Assembly (NCBI RefSeq): GCF_932526225.1
Contig: NC_064041.1
Coordinates: 7,996,313 to 8,060,312 of the forward strand
DNA from: Nematostella vectensis
Lineage: Eukaryota > Cnidaria > Anthozoa > Actiniaria > Edwardsiidae
Length of the DNA: 64,000 bases
Reading direction: 5' to 3'
This document shows, piece by piece, positions 36,504 to 48,803 of the stretch. Each line of letters starts with the position of its first letter. Position 1 is the stretch's first letter. Both the position numbers and the translations under genes were made by a program. The notes below the pieces were generated by a model, which saw nothing but the letters and a program-made list of their open reading frames with translations, searched no databases and was not told the DNA's origin.

Positions 36504-38491
36504 CGCGGCTAGTGTTTTTGGCTGAAGCCCCACAGTACTAGTACTAGTTATAAGCGAAATCTATCGCCGTTACGCCCCCTTCGTAACTCAGGTGGCTTGT
36601 TTGCTTGCATGCGTGTCCCGTTAAGTACTGTTTTTCGTAATTATTTCATGTGTGCCCCTTAGGAAGACCCAATAGGAGTAAAGAGGAAGTGAAACTTGAC
36701 CATTCTCTCTCCTGTTTTTTTTAAGAAAAGTAAATAAATAACGTTATAATAAAGTTACATGGTGAAATTATTACCATTGATGTTTCTATGTTTTTCTTTA
36801 AGTAACTCAATGGTAAATTTGACTCAAGTCTGAAACGACGATTGGAAAAAAAAAGTATTCATTTCATAGGTATACTTTGATAGCTCAGTATTTAAGATAT
36901 TGCTGATAAAAAAATTAAATTTCACAGATAATCGAGTTTGTGCTATTCTCGTCATTTCGTTCTCGTGATTGCAAGTGTGTTGACAAGTGCACTTCTATCG
37001 TGTTCAATGGAACGTTTTCGCTAAATGAGCAGTATTCAACATGCATCTCGGGAATATCTCGTTCGAAAACACGATAATACGAATATCATAAAGCTTTTAA
37101 TTTCGCAATGTTTTGGGACACCTTATAAAAGTGTTGTATGTTGAGTCCACCGCAATCTGAACGGACTAAAGCGATTTGCTAATGGATATCAGAGTATTCG
37201 AATGGGTATAGGAGCATCCAAAGAAAGGGTTGAAGGAAAATCCTCGAAAGCCAAACAATGAAAGGAGTTAGAGCCATTTTACATTAGTACTAACATTATT
37301 AAAGTTTAAGGTCATTCAATTCTAATTCCGTCGGCTTGATCAATGGGAAAAACTACAATAATGTCCTAATGAATCTTACGTCGGTCACTCACGCACCGGA
37401 CCAGTGACCACCCAGCAGCTTAAATATGTCGTGTGCAGTTTTACTAGTAGTTGCTTTATTTTAAGATGGTCCTAAAAAATGTGATACGCTTACCAACCTG
37501 TGGCACTTCGTAAAATGCAATCAAATTGAAAAAAATATAATAAGTAATAACAACAAATAAAATACTGATAGCGAAAAAGATGAAGAAAAAAACGTTATAG
37601 CGCATTACGGATTTCTGATTTTTCAATTTTTAAGTTGTTGAGGTTTTGTTTCATAATTTAATGGCTGCCTTCTAAATGTTCTACCCATCAAGCTATGTAG
37701 ATATTTTGGAGAAAAAACTTGATCCCAACAAACCTAGTATTTGCATTCTGGACAGAATTGTTAAAACAAAAGTTTTAACACAGAATTGTGAGAAGAAAAG
37801 TCAGTGATTAAGTATTCCGGAAACTGTATTCTGTGTCCTCAACAGACTGTCAACATATAAAAGCAGTATTTTCAGTTGAAAATATTTTTCGTGCACTGAA
37901 CTCGTTTACTTTTGACATCCATTTCTTTTTCTAGTTTCTCGAAAATAATAATATGATTGTATTTTGAGCGCGGGATGTAATTGAATGGACTAGGACGAAA
38001 AATGTATGGAAATTTTTTAACTGTTTTCGTTTTCAAGGGTCACCGAATAATCTTCCCCAAGCACTTCTAATCCCTGCACCGCTTTTTGAAGCAAACTTCA
38101 TTTATTTTGCAAAAATTCGCAGAGCGAATATTTGAAATTCCCATTGAGCTTTTTTGGATTGTAAACTTTAGGGCATAGTGAAATAGTGCAATACGAACAA
38201 TTTCGTTTTTCTTAACAAATCAACCACCCTGCAAAATTACAAAGCCCGTTGATCGGACAGGTGACGAAAGGCTATGAAACCCTATGCAAATAAGATGTTC
38301 ATCTCAGTTGTGAATTTTAATCTAAAAAAACGCTTAAATCACTGCGAATTTCAATCCACCCTTCAACTAAAACAGCTTTATTCTATTTCACAGTATCAAC
38401 TGATACAGAGGAAGTTGTATTTTTAAAAATGGTGTTTTCAATATTCTAACAAAAATAAAACAACCTCGTTCCGCATGCAGATCTACGTACA
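36504..38491. other. 5' flank of GPCR-A4
   Basis: Near-identical to the A1 and A2 flanks, with a few indels near 36,740. No gene seen. Confidence 0.6.
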
Positions 38492-38677
38492 AATCAACCA
38501 ACCAACCAACCAACCAACCACCCACCCACCCAACCAACCAACCAACCACCCACCCAGCCACCCATCCACCCACCCACCCACCCACCCACTCACCCACCCA
38601 CCCACCCACCCAACCAACCAACCAACCAATCAATCACCCACCCACTCACTCACTCAATCACCCACCCACCCACCCAA
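38492..38677. repeat. CCAA/CCCA microsatellite, third copy
   Basis: Same tract as at 7018. Here it is followed by only one or two 28-bp monomer remnants before the A5 3' flank, so the array that follows it at A1 and A2 is almost absent. Confidence 0.95.
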
Positions 38678-38727
38678 ACACACCTCACACAGGTTCCCCT
38701 CATAATAACCACAATGTTATTTCCAAA

Positions 38728-38827
38728 CCAGTGGGAGTAGAAAGCAAATACAAATAGTATGTTTCTATAAATTCAAGCCAGTGGGAGTAGAAAGCAAATA
38801 CAAATAGTATGTTACTATAAATTCAAG
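38728..38827. repeat. 50-bp tandem duplication in the A5 3' flank
   Basis: The segment starting CCAGTGGGAGTAG and ending ATAAATTCAAG occurs twice, at 38,728 and 38,778, with one base difference. No other receptor copy has it duplicated. Confidence 0.9.
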
Positions 38828-39110
38828 CAAGATCAGTATGAATGTCTAGACCTATGTTTAACAATCATTGTATTTAAAGGCCTCGAAACATTTTCTTTCT
38901 GGCTCAGGTGGGGTAAGGGGTGGTTGAGAAAATATACGCCTCTTCTGGTTTTTTTTTTTTTTAGAAATTTTGAAAATATTTTGAAGAAACCTGTTCCCGA
39001 AGCCCCATTCCCTGCTACGGCCCTAAAAACAAAGACTGATTTTCTCTTGCGACGTCATATTTATTTTTGAACATTTCATGTGATACATGGTTCCAACGCA
39101 ATAAAAAGTG

Positions 39111-40548
39111 TTACTTCCACACTCCGTCTTTAGAGAGGGGTGGTGACGGGGCCAGATGATAAGGACGGGACCTCTGCTTGAGAGGGGTAGTGACGGGGCC
39201 AGATGATAAGGACGGGACCTCTGCTTGAGAGGGGTGGTGACGGGGCCAGATGATAAGGACGGGACCTCTGCTTGAGAGGGGTAGTGACGGGGCCAGATGA
39301 TAAGGACGGGACCTCTGCTTGAGAGGGGTAGTGACGGGGCCAGATGATAAGGACGGGACCTCTGCTTGAGAGGGGTGGTGACGGGGCCAGATGATAAGGA
39401 CGGGACCTCTGCTTGAGAGGGGTGGTGACGGGGCCAGATGATAAGGACGGGACCTCTGCTTGAGAGGGGTGGTGACGGGGCCAGATGATAAGGACGGGAC
39501 CTCTGCTTGAGAGCTTTTCTGGCAAATGTCACGGTTCAGTACAGCCCCAGAAGTGCTTTCTTGTGTGTTCTTGGTCCTGGCCACACATTCCTTTTGGACC
39601 ACGATTGGGCCAGGACAAACATCGCGGCTCAGTACAACTCTAGAAGGAGTGTTTTGAAGGTTGTTGGTTCTGGCGACACGTTCGCCTCTTATTACAAATG
39701 GACCATTTGTTGGGTGCAACTGAACACGTGAACAACACAAGAACTGTACGAGAGCCTTTTTAAAGCCGTCCATTCTGAGTGTATAAACCACAGGGTTAAC
39801 CAGTGAGTTAGCGAACCTTATACAGTAGCAAGCTAGCATCACATATGCTTCTGTGTTTCTAAAATAATTAATAAATACCGCAGTGGGGACGAAAAAAAAA
39901 AGAGAGGAAAGTTGCGGTGACAAGGGTCTTGGCCATGTTTCTCTCTCGTTGTTGTGTCTGGGGTAACGCCTGGTGCCCGTGCTGTCTGTTCTGCAGTTTG
40001 AACTTGACAAAGATAGCAGCATAGCAAAGACAGATAACGGGAAGTGTACAAGCGATCAAGTATTTCACGAAGATATTAAACACGTCAACAGAAATAAGCA
40101 GGGCTACAATAGCAGAGGAGGAACATAACCATTGGAACGCAAAACCAAAATAGTACGGGTACATTCTTGAGACACGATAACGAAAAGGGAACATCGTAGC
40201 GAAAAACCGCTCAATGGCAATGAACAAAAGACCAAGTCCTGAACTCACTGTAGCATATACCTGAAAGGCACTACACGCGAATGAGTCTGGTACTTGGTGC
40301 GCTAACACTTCGCGCGTGTCGTGTCCGAGTGCTATGAAGACGGCCAGGCAAATCGCCGCTATCCCAACTAGCGCATCGGCCAGCGCTAAGCTCGCGATGA
40401 AGTAAGCACTGCGCTTACGGAGAGTTCTGTTCGTAATAAACACAATGAGTGTTAGGACATTTGCCACAGCCGCAAGGGTACCCTCGCCCAAGAACACAGC
40501 GATAGCAATGGTGTTAGTGTTGGGCTTCCCACTCGTTGTTCCTGACAT
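39111..40548 (-). pseudogene. GPCR-A5, frameshifted in TM6, with expanded tail
   Basis: ATG at 40,548. The frame is normal through TM5 and into TM6, with a canonical Trp in TM4 (FQWLCSS) that A1 lacks. A run of ten A at 39,892-39,901 is two bases shorter than the equivalent stretch in A3 and throws the frame. The correct frame resumes with FVPTAVFINYF and continues through TM7 (NPVVY), helix 8, both tail repeats and the 47-bp repeats to a stop at 39,111. It is either a recent pseudogene or a homopolymer sequencing error. Without the frameshift the tail would be about 110 residues longer than in other copies. Confidence 0.8.
39130..39512 (-). repeat. 47-bp coding minisatellite in the GPCR-A5 tail
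   Basis: Eight head-to-tail copies of a 47-bp unit (GAGAGGGGTGGTGACGGGGC then CAGATGATAAGGACGGGACC). It is derived from the normal end of the receptor gene, which encodes AEVPSLSSCPVTTSL. Because 47 is not a multiple of 3, each repeat changes frame and the peptide cycles through three versions. No stop arises in any frame. Confidence 0.93.
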
Positions 40549-42715
40549 CGCGGCTAGTGTTTTTGGCTGAAGCCCCACAGTGCTAGTACTAGTTATAAGC
40601 GAAATCTATCGCCGTTACGCCCCCTTAGTAACCCAGGTGGCTTGTTTGCTTGCATGCGTGTCCCGTTAAGTACTGTTTTTCGTAATTATTTCATGTGTGC
40701 CCCTTAGGAAGACCCAATAGGAGTAAAGAGGAAGTGAAACTTGATCATTCTCTTTCCTGTTTTTTAAATCTTATAATAACGTTACACGGTGAAATTTTTA
40801 CCATTGATGTTTCTATGTTTTTCTTTAAGTAACTCAATGGTAAATTTGACTCAAGTCTGAAACGACGATTGGAAAATAAGTATTCATTTCAGAGGTATTC
40901 TTTGATAGCTCAGTATTTTAAGAAATTGCTGATGAAAAAATTTAAATTTCACAGACAATCGAGTTTGTGCTATTCTCGTCATTTCGTTCTCGTGATTGCA
41001 AGTGTGTTGACAAGTGCACTTCTATCGTGTTCAATGGAACGTTTTCGCTAAATGAGTAGTATTCAACACGCATCTCGGGAATATATCGTTCGAAAACACG
41101 ATAATACGAATATCATAAAGCTTTTAATTTCGCAATGTTTTGGTACACCTTTTAAAAGTTCCGTATGTTGAATCCACCGCAATCTGAACGGACTAAAGCG
41201 ATTTGCTAATGGTAGCTATCGGAGTATCCAAAGAAAGGGTTGAAGGAAAACCATAGAAAGCCAAACAATGAAAGAAGGCAGAGCCATTTTACATTAGTGC
41301 TAACATTATTAAAGTTTAAGGTCATTCAATTATGTTTTCACCGGCTTGATCAATGGGAAAAAACTACAATAATGTTCTAATGAATCTTACCACGGTCACT
41401 CAAGCACCTTGGACAAGTGACCATCCCGCAGCTTTAATATGTCGTGTGCAGTTTTAGTAGTAGTAGCTTTATTTTAAGATGGTCCTAAAAAAATTAGATA
41501 CGCTTTCAAACCTGTAGCACTTCGTAAAATGCAATCAAATTGAAATAATTATAATAAGTAATAACAAAAAATAAAATACTGATAGTGGAAAAGATAAAGA
41601 AAAAAACGTTATTGCGCATTACGGATTTTCGCTTTTTCAATTTTTAAGTTCGCCAGGTTTTGTTTCATAATTTCATGGCTGTCCTCTAAATGTTCTACCC
41701 ATCAAGCTCATGTAGATATTTTGGAGTAAAAAACTTGATCTCAACAAACCAAGTATTTGCATTGGGGACAGAATTGTGAGAAGAAAAGTCAGTGATTAAG
41801 TATTCCGGAAACTGTATTCTGGGTCCTCAACAGACTGTTCTCAACATAAAAAAGCAGCATTTTCAGTTGAAAATATTTTTCGTGCACTGAACTCGTATAC
41901 CTTGTGCCATCCATTTCTTTTTCTTTCGCGTTGAGGATAATTGAATCAACTAGTTTTGCTACACCATATAATGATATCAGGGTCTGGACTAGCGACAAAC
42001 GGCTTAAAAAGTAACTGACTACCTACAAAACATGATAAAAACTAGTGACTAGGGACAAAAAATATTTGCCGACTACCGACATTTTATCATTTCCGGTATC
42101 TTTACTCTTTACTTTCCTCGCCAATATAATTAAATTCGGTCATTTCAGAATCTGCACAATGTTTTTCCTGTTGCATAAAACTTTTCAGTCTATTATTAAT
42201 CCATAATAAATTTATTACCAATAAGTTGTTTAATTACTAATCAATCTTAAATAATGTTTAATCTTGTTTATACACGAAATCTGGTACAAGAGCGATTACA
42301 AGCTTAGATTCACCGACTACCAACAAATTATGGAAATTTTTACTCACTACCGACATGCAGACCCCCAATCCAGACCCTGTGATATCCTTCTCGAACAAAT
42401 AATTATTGTTATTATTTATTGATTATTTTATTTTGTGGGTAATTGAAAAACTCGTTTTGCTACCTCATAATGATATCCTTTGGTTTGAAGAAAAAAACCT
42501 CCCATTTTGAGGTTTGACATGAATTATATTCTATGCAAAAAGTCACCCGTCACATTTTGATGATCATAAAAAAATATATATATATTTCATACGTTTTAAC
42601 ATTATGCTGGAAAAAAGCTTTGTGTCGTATTTAACCATTAATTCGCCTTAATAATTGAATAACTCGTTTTGCAACCTATAATGATATCCTTTTTGAATCT
42701 TTGATAAATTATTAT
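40549..42715. other. 5' flank of GPCR-A5
   Basis: Homologous to the A3 flank over its whole length, including the MITE and the triplicated AATTGAATAACTCGTTTTGC-type repeat. No gene seen. The A3-B3 and A5-B4 blocks are therefore duplicates of one ancestor. Confidence 0.6.
41978..42379. mobile_element. hAT-like MITE, second copy (402 bp)
   Basis: Termini CAGGGTCTGG and CCAGACCCTG are perfect inverted repeats here, flanked by TGATAT on both sides (41,972-41,977 and 42,380-42,385). It is the same insertion as at 29,042, carried along by segmental duplication. Confidence 0.75.
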
Positions 42716-42874
42716 TGTTGTTATGTCATTTCCAAATTAGAATCTGTCCAAACCGCATGTCATTGGAGAGTGGGAAGCAAATACAAGAACCATGTTTCTA
42801 TAAATTAAAGCAAGATGAGTACGAATGTAAAAACCTATGTCCCACAATCACTGCCGTTGAAGGCCTCGAAATAT

Positions 42875-42907
<33 letters not shown>

Positions 42908-43117
42908 GAAAATATTAGGGACACAGCCGAACCACTACTGATCATATCCATAGAATTGTTTTGAAACATTGAGAGAAAATGTGTCCCAAGAGCCCCACCC
43001 CCTACTACGGCCCTGACAATAAAGACTGATTTGATCTTGCGGCGTCTTATTTATTCTGGACATTTCATTTGATACATGGTTCCAAGGCAGTTGAAATGTT
43101 ACTTCGGCCCTCCGCCT
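42716..43117 (-). other. 3' flank of GPCR-B4 with poly-T/poly-G tract
   Basis: Counterpart of the B3 3' flank. A T-run followed by about 20 G lies at about 42,877-42,906. No array separates it from the A5 flank. Confidence 0.55.
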
Positions 43118-44017
43118 TTAGAGAGAGGTGGTGACGGGGCAAGATGATAAGGAGACCTCTTCTTGAGAGCTTTTCATGCAAATGTCGAGGTTCAGCACAG
43201 CTCTAGAAGTGTTTTCTTGTGGTTTCTTTGTCTTGGCCACATATTTTCCTCGGACCACGAATGGACCAAGACAAATATCACGGCTCAGTACAGCTCTAGA
43301 AGGAGTGTCTTGTAGGTTGTTGGTTCTGGCGACACGTTCGCCTCTTACCACAAATGGACCATTTGTTGGGTGCAACTTAACACGTAAACAACACAAGAAC
43401 TTAACGGGAGCCTTTTTAAAGCCGTCCATTCTGAGTGTATAAACCACAGGGTTAACCAGTGAGTTAGCGAACCTTATACATTAGCAACCTAGCACCACAT
43501 GGGCTTCGGTGTTTCTAAAATCATTAATAAATACTCCAGTCGGGACGTAACCCAAAAGTGAGAGGAAGGTTGCGGTGACCAGGGCATTGGCCATGTTTTT
43601 CTCTCGTTGTTGTGTCTGGGGTAACGCCAGGCGCCCCGTACTGTCTGTTCTGCAGTTTGAACTTGACAAAGATAGCTGCGTAGCAAAGACACATAACGGG
43701 AAGGGCACAAGCGATCAAGTATCCATCAAAGATATTAAACATGTCAACAGAAATAAGCAGGGCTACAATAGCAGAGGAGGAACATAACCATTGGAACGCG
43801 ATTCCAAAATAGTACGGGTACATTCCTGCGACAAGATAACGAAATGGGAACATCGTCGCGAAGAACCGCTTAATGGTAATGATTAAAAGACCAAGTCCAG
43901 AACTCAGGCTAGCATATACCTGAAAGGCACTACAGACGGTCTGATACTTGGTGACACAGTCTGGTACTTGGTGCGCTGCGCGGCAAACACGGCGATAGCA
44001 ATGGTGTTAGTGTTGGG
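43118..44017 (-). pseudogene. GPCR-B4 pseudogene (TM1-TM2 deleted)
   Basis: Encodes TM3-TM5 (43,524-43,853), with the Trp-containing TM4 FQWLCSS, and TM7 to the C-terminus (43,118-43,447) in another frame. A frameshift falls near the TM6/TM7 boundary, and a short G/C-rich deletion alters the third loop (RQYGAPGV). At about 43,980 the ECL1 region jumps straight to the extreme N-terminus, removing TM1 and TM2. It keeps both tail repeats and the A-like TTGGGC base before the B junction. Confidence 0.9.
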
Positions 44018-44656
44018 CTTTCCAAAATTCTCTCTCTACCCCTCAAGCTCATCTAAATATTTTTAAATTATAAAGTTCACCCAAACAAACCAAGAATATG
44101 CGTCGTGGACGAATTGTTAAAAGGAAAGTCAGGGATAAATTATCAAGGAACTGTATTCTGGGTCCTCCACAGACTGTTCTCAACATAAAAAGGCACCATC
44201 TCAAGTTGAAAAATATTTTCGTGCCCTGTACTCATAACCTTTTTACAAAATTCCTTTTTCTTTATTTACCCCAAAAATAATAATGAAATAATATTTTGTA
44301 CGTGGTATGTAATTAAATGGATTAATAAGGAAGATGTATGAAATTTTTTTAACCGTTTTTAAGGGTCATCAAATAATCTTCGACTAGCATTTCCGATGCG
44401 AGGACCGCTGTTTTTGTACGGAACTCAGTCATTTTAATTGCAAAAATTCGCACAGAGAGTATTTTAATTTTTTATGGCCTTTTTTGATTGTGAGCTTTAA
44501 GATAAATTACGCGAGCCGTTTTCGGCGAGTGATATTAATCCCAAATTCTACTTGGAACCCATATTATAACATTTTTATGATATAAATGCGCATAATTGAG
44601 AGAGCGAGTGCGTCCAAAATCGAAAAAGTACCATCTCCAAAACAAACCACATGTTG
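44018..44656. other. 5' flank of GPCR-B4
   Basis: B-type flank with the common junction. No gene seen; a 60-codon plus-strand frame starting at 44,098 is not conserved in the other B flanks. Confidence 0.6.
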
Positions 44657-46847
44657 TTACCCCTCCCAAACACACCCCACATAGGTACCCCTCCCAAACA
44701 CACCCCACAGAGGTACCCCTCCCAAACACACCCCACAAAGATACCCCTCCCAAACACACCCCACAGAGGTACCCCTCCCAAACACAGCGCACACAGGTAC
44801 CCCTCACAAACACACCCCACCCAGGTATCCCAAACAAGCACACCCCACACAGGTACCCCTCATAAACACACCCTACACAGTTACACCTCAAAAACACTGC
44901 CCACACTGGTACCCCTCACAAACACACCCCACACAGTTACCCCTCACAAACACGCCCCACACAGGTACCCCGAATAAACACGCCCCACACAGGTACCCCT
45001 CATAAACACACCCCACACAGGTTCCCCTCACAAACACACCTCACACAGTTACCCCTCACAAACACACCCCAAACAGGTTTCCCCTCCCAAACACTACCCA
45101 CAAAGTTACCCCTCCCAAACACACCCCACACAGGTTTCCCCTCCCAAACACACCCCACACAGGTACCCCTCCCAAACACACCCCACACAGGTACCCCTCC
45201 CAAACACACCCCACACAGGTACCCCTCCCAAACACACCCCACACAGGTACCCTTCCCAAACACACCCCACACAGGTACCCCTCATAAACACACCCCACAC
45301 AGGTTCCCCTCACAAACACACCTCACACAGGTACCCCTCACAAACACACCCGACACAGGTTCCCCTCATAAACACACCCCACACAAGTACCCCTCACAAA
45401 CACACACCATACAGGTACCCCACACAAGCACACCCCACACAGGTACCCCTCATAAACACACCCCACACAGGTACCCCTCACTAAGACACCCCACACAGGT
45501 ACCCAACACAAGCACACCCCACACAGGTACCCCTCACAAACACACCCCACACATGTATCCTCAAAAACACACCCCACACAGGTACCCCTCCCAAACACAC
45601 CCCACACAGTTACCCCTTAAAAAACACACACGACACAGCTACCCCTCCCAAACACACCCCACACAGTTACCCCTCACAAACACGCCCCACACAGCTACCC
45701 CGAATAAACACGCCCAACACAGGTACCCCTCATAAACACACCCCACACAGGTTCCCCTCACAAACACACCTCACACAGTTACCCCTCACAAACACACCCA
45801 AAACAGGTTTCCCCTCCCAAACACTACCCACACAGTTACCCCTCCCAAACACACCCCACACAGGTTTCCCCTCCCAAACACACCCCACACAGGTACCCCT
45901 CCCAAACACACCCCACACAGGTACCCCTCCCAAACACACCCCACACAGGTACCCTTCCCAAACACACCCCACACAGGTACCCCTCATAAACACACCCCAC
46001 ACAGGTTCCCCTCACAAACACAACTCACACAGGTACCCCTCACAAACACACCCGACACAGGTACCCCTCATAAACACTCCTCACACAGGTTCCCCTCACA
46101 AACACACCCCACACAGGTACCCCTCATAAACACACCTCACACAGGTTCCCGTCCCAAACACACCCCACACAGGTACCCCTCATAAACACACCCCACACAG
46201 GTTCCCCTCACAAACACACCTCACACAGGTACCCCTTACAAACACACCCGACACAGGTACCCCTCATAAACACTCCTCACACAGGTTCTCCTCACAAACA
46301 CACCCCACACAGGTACCCCTCATAAACACACCTCACACAGGTTCCATTAACAAACACACCTCACACAGTTACCCCTCCCAAACACTACCCACACAGTTAC
46401 CCCACACAGGTACCCTTCATAAACACACCCCACACAGGTTCCCCTCACAAACACACCTCACACAGGTACCCCTCACAAACACACCCGACACAGGTACCCC
46501 TCAAATACACACCCGACACAGGTTTCCCTTAAAAACGCACCCCACACAGGTACCCCTCACAAACACACCCAACACAGGTACCCAACACAAGCACACCCCA
46601 CACAGTTACCCCACACAAGTACACCCCACACAAGTACTCCTCATAAACACGCCACACACAGGTACCCCTAACAAACATGCCCCACACAGGTATCTCTTAC
46701 AAACACACCCCACACAGGTATCCCAAACAAGAACACCCCACACAGGTACCCCTCATAAACATACCCCACACAGGTATCCCTTACAAACACACCCCACACA
46801 GTGACACCTTAAAAACACTGCCCACACAGGTACCCCTCACAAACACA
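44657..46847. repeat. 28-bp minisatellite array MS7
   Basis: About 2.2 kb of the 28-bp family with the usual boundaries. Blocks near 45,000-45,330 and 45,730-46,050 share monomer order, pointing to internal duplication. Confidence 0.96.
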
Positions 46848-47171
46848 ATGTTATTTCCAAACCAGTGGGAGTGGGAAGCAAATACAAATAGTCTGTTTCT
46901 ATAAATTCAAGCAATATCAGTATGAATGTCGAAACCTATGTTTAACAATAGAAACCTCTTTTTGGCTAGGGTGGGGTGGCGGGTGGTGGAGAAATATATA
47001 CGCCCCTTCTGGTCATTTTCTTAGAAGTTTTATAAATATTAGGAGGAAAGCCGTCCCCAAAGCCCCTTTCATTGCTACGGCCCTGACAATAAAGACTAAT
47101 TTTCTCTTGCGACGTCATATTTATTTTTGAACATTTCATTTGATACATTTTTATACTTCGCCCCTCATCCT

Positions 47172-48211
47172 TTACAGAGAGGTGGTGACGGGGCAAGATG
47201 ATAACGACGGGACCTCTGCTTGAGAGCTTTCCTGGCAAATGTCGCGGTTCAGTACAGCTCTAGAAGTGTTTTCTTGTGGGTTCTTGGTCCTGGCCACACA
47301 TTCCCTTGTGAACACGATTGGGCCAGGACAAACATCGCGGCTCAGTACAACTCTAGAAGGAGTGTCTTGAAGGTTGTCGGTTCTGGCGACACGTTCGCCT
47401 CTTACCACAAATGGACCATTTGTTGGGTGCAACTGAACACGTGAACAACACAAGTACTTAACGAGAGCCTTTTTAAAGCCGTCCATTCTGAGTGTATAAA
47501 CCACAGGGTTAACCAGTGAGTTAGCGAACCTTATACAGTAGCAAGCTAGCACCACATGGGCCTCGGTGTTTCTAAAATCAGTGACAAATATTACAGTCGG
47601 GACGCAACACAAAAGTGTAAGGGAAGTTGCGGTGACCAGGGTCTTGGCCATGTTTCTCTCTCGTTGTTGTGTCTGGGGTAATGCCTGGCGCCCGTGCTGT
47701 CTGTTCTGCAGTTTGAACTTGACAAAGATAGCAGCATAGCAAAGACAGATAACGGGAAGTGTACAAGCGATCAAGTATTTAACGAAGATATTAAACACGT
47801 TAACAGAAATAAGCAGGGCTACAATAGCAGAGGAGGAACATAACAATTGGAACGCAAAACCAAAATGGTATGGGTACATTCTTGAGACACGATAACGAAA
47901 AGGGAACATCGTAGCGAAAAACCGCTCAATGGCAATGATCAAAAGACCAAGTCCTGAACTCACTGTAGGATATACCTGAAAGCACTACACTCGAATGAGT
48001 CTGGTACTTGGTGCGCTAACACTTCGCGCGTGTCGTGTCCGAGTGCTATGAAGACGGACAGGCAAATCGCCGCTATCCCAACAAGCGCATCGGCCAGCGC
48101 TAAGCTCGCGATAAAGTAAGCACTGCGCTTACGGAGAGTTCTGTTCGTAATAAACACAATGAGCGTTAGGACATTTGTCACAGCTGCAAGGGTACCTTCG
48201 CCCAAGATCAC
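47172..48211 (-). pseudogene. GPCR-B5, B-type, single-base frameshift
   Basis: N-terminal part (47,960-48,211, GTG start) covers TM1-TM2 and ECL1. The rest (47,172-47,963) covers TM3 to the tail with ERF, NPVVY and both repeats. One G is missing at about 47,981 (GAAAGCAC where the other copies have GAAAGGCAC), shifting the frame at the start of TM3. It has the A99P change shared with B1 and B2, and the B junction with a TAG upstream. A sequencing error could explain the frameshift; the missing start codon could not be explained that way. Confidence 0.8.
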
Positions 48212-48803
48212 GGCGATAGCAATGGTGTTAGTGTGGGGCTTTCCAAAATTCTCTCTCTACCTATAAGCTCATCTAAATATTTTTAAATTATAAAGTTCAC
48301 CCAAACAAACCAAGAATATGCGTCGTGGACGAATTGTTAAAAGGAAAGTCAGGGATAAAGTATCAAGGAACTGTATTCTGGGTCCTCCACAGACTGTTCT
48401 CAACATGAAAAGGCACCATCTCAAGTTGAAAAATATTTTCGTGCCCTGTACTCGTAATTAAATGGACTAAGGAAGGAAGATGTATGAAAATTTTTTAACC
48501 GTTTTTAAGGGTCATCGAATAATCTTCGACTAGCACTTCCGATGCGAGGACCGCTGTTTTTGTACGGAACTCAGTCATTTTAATTGCAAAAATTCGCACA
48601 AAGAGTATTTTAGTTTGTTATGGCCTTTTTTGATCGTGAGCTTTAAGATAAATTACGCGAGCCGTTTTCGGCGAGTGATATTAATCCCAAATTCTACTTG
48701 GAACCCATATTATAACATTTTTCTGATATAAATGCGCATAATTGAGAGAGCGAGTTCGTCCAAAATCGCAAAAGTACCAGCTCCAAAACAACCTCCATGT
48801 TGT
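48212..48803. other. 5' flank of GPCR-B5
   Basis: B-type flank with an internal deletion of about 90 bp near 48,450 relative to B1. It ends at CATGTTGTT before the array. No gene seen. Confidence 0.6.
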
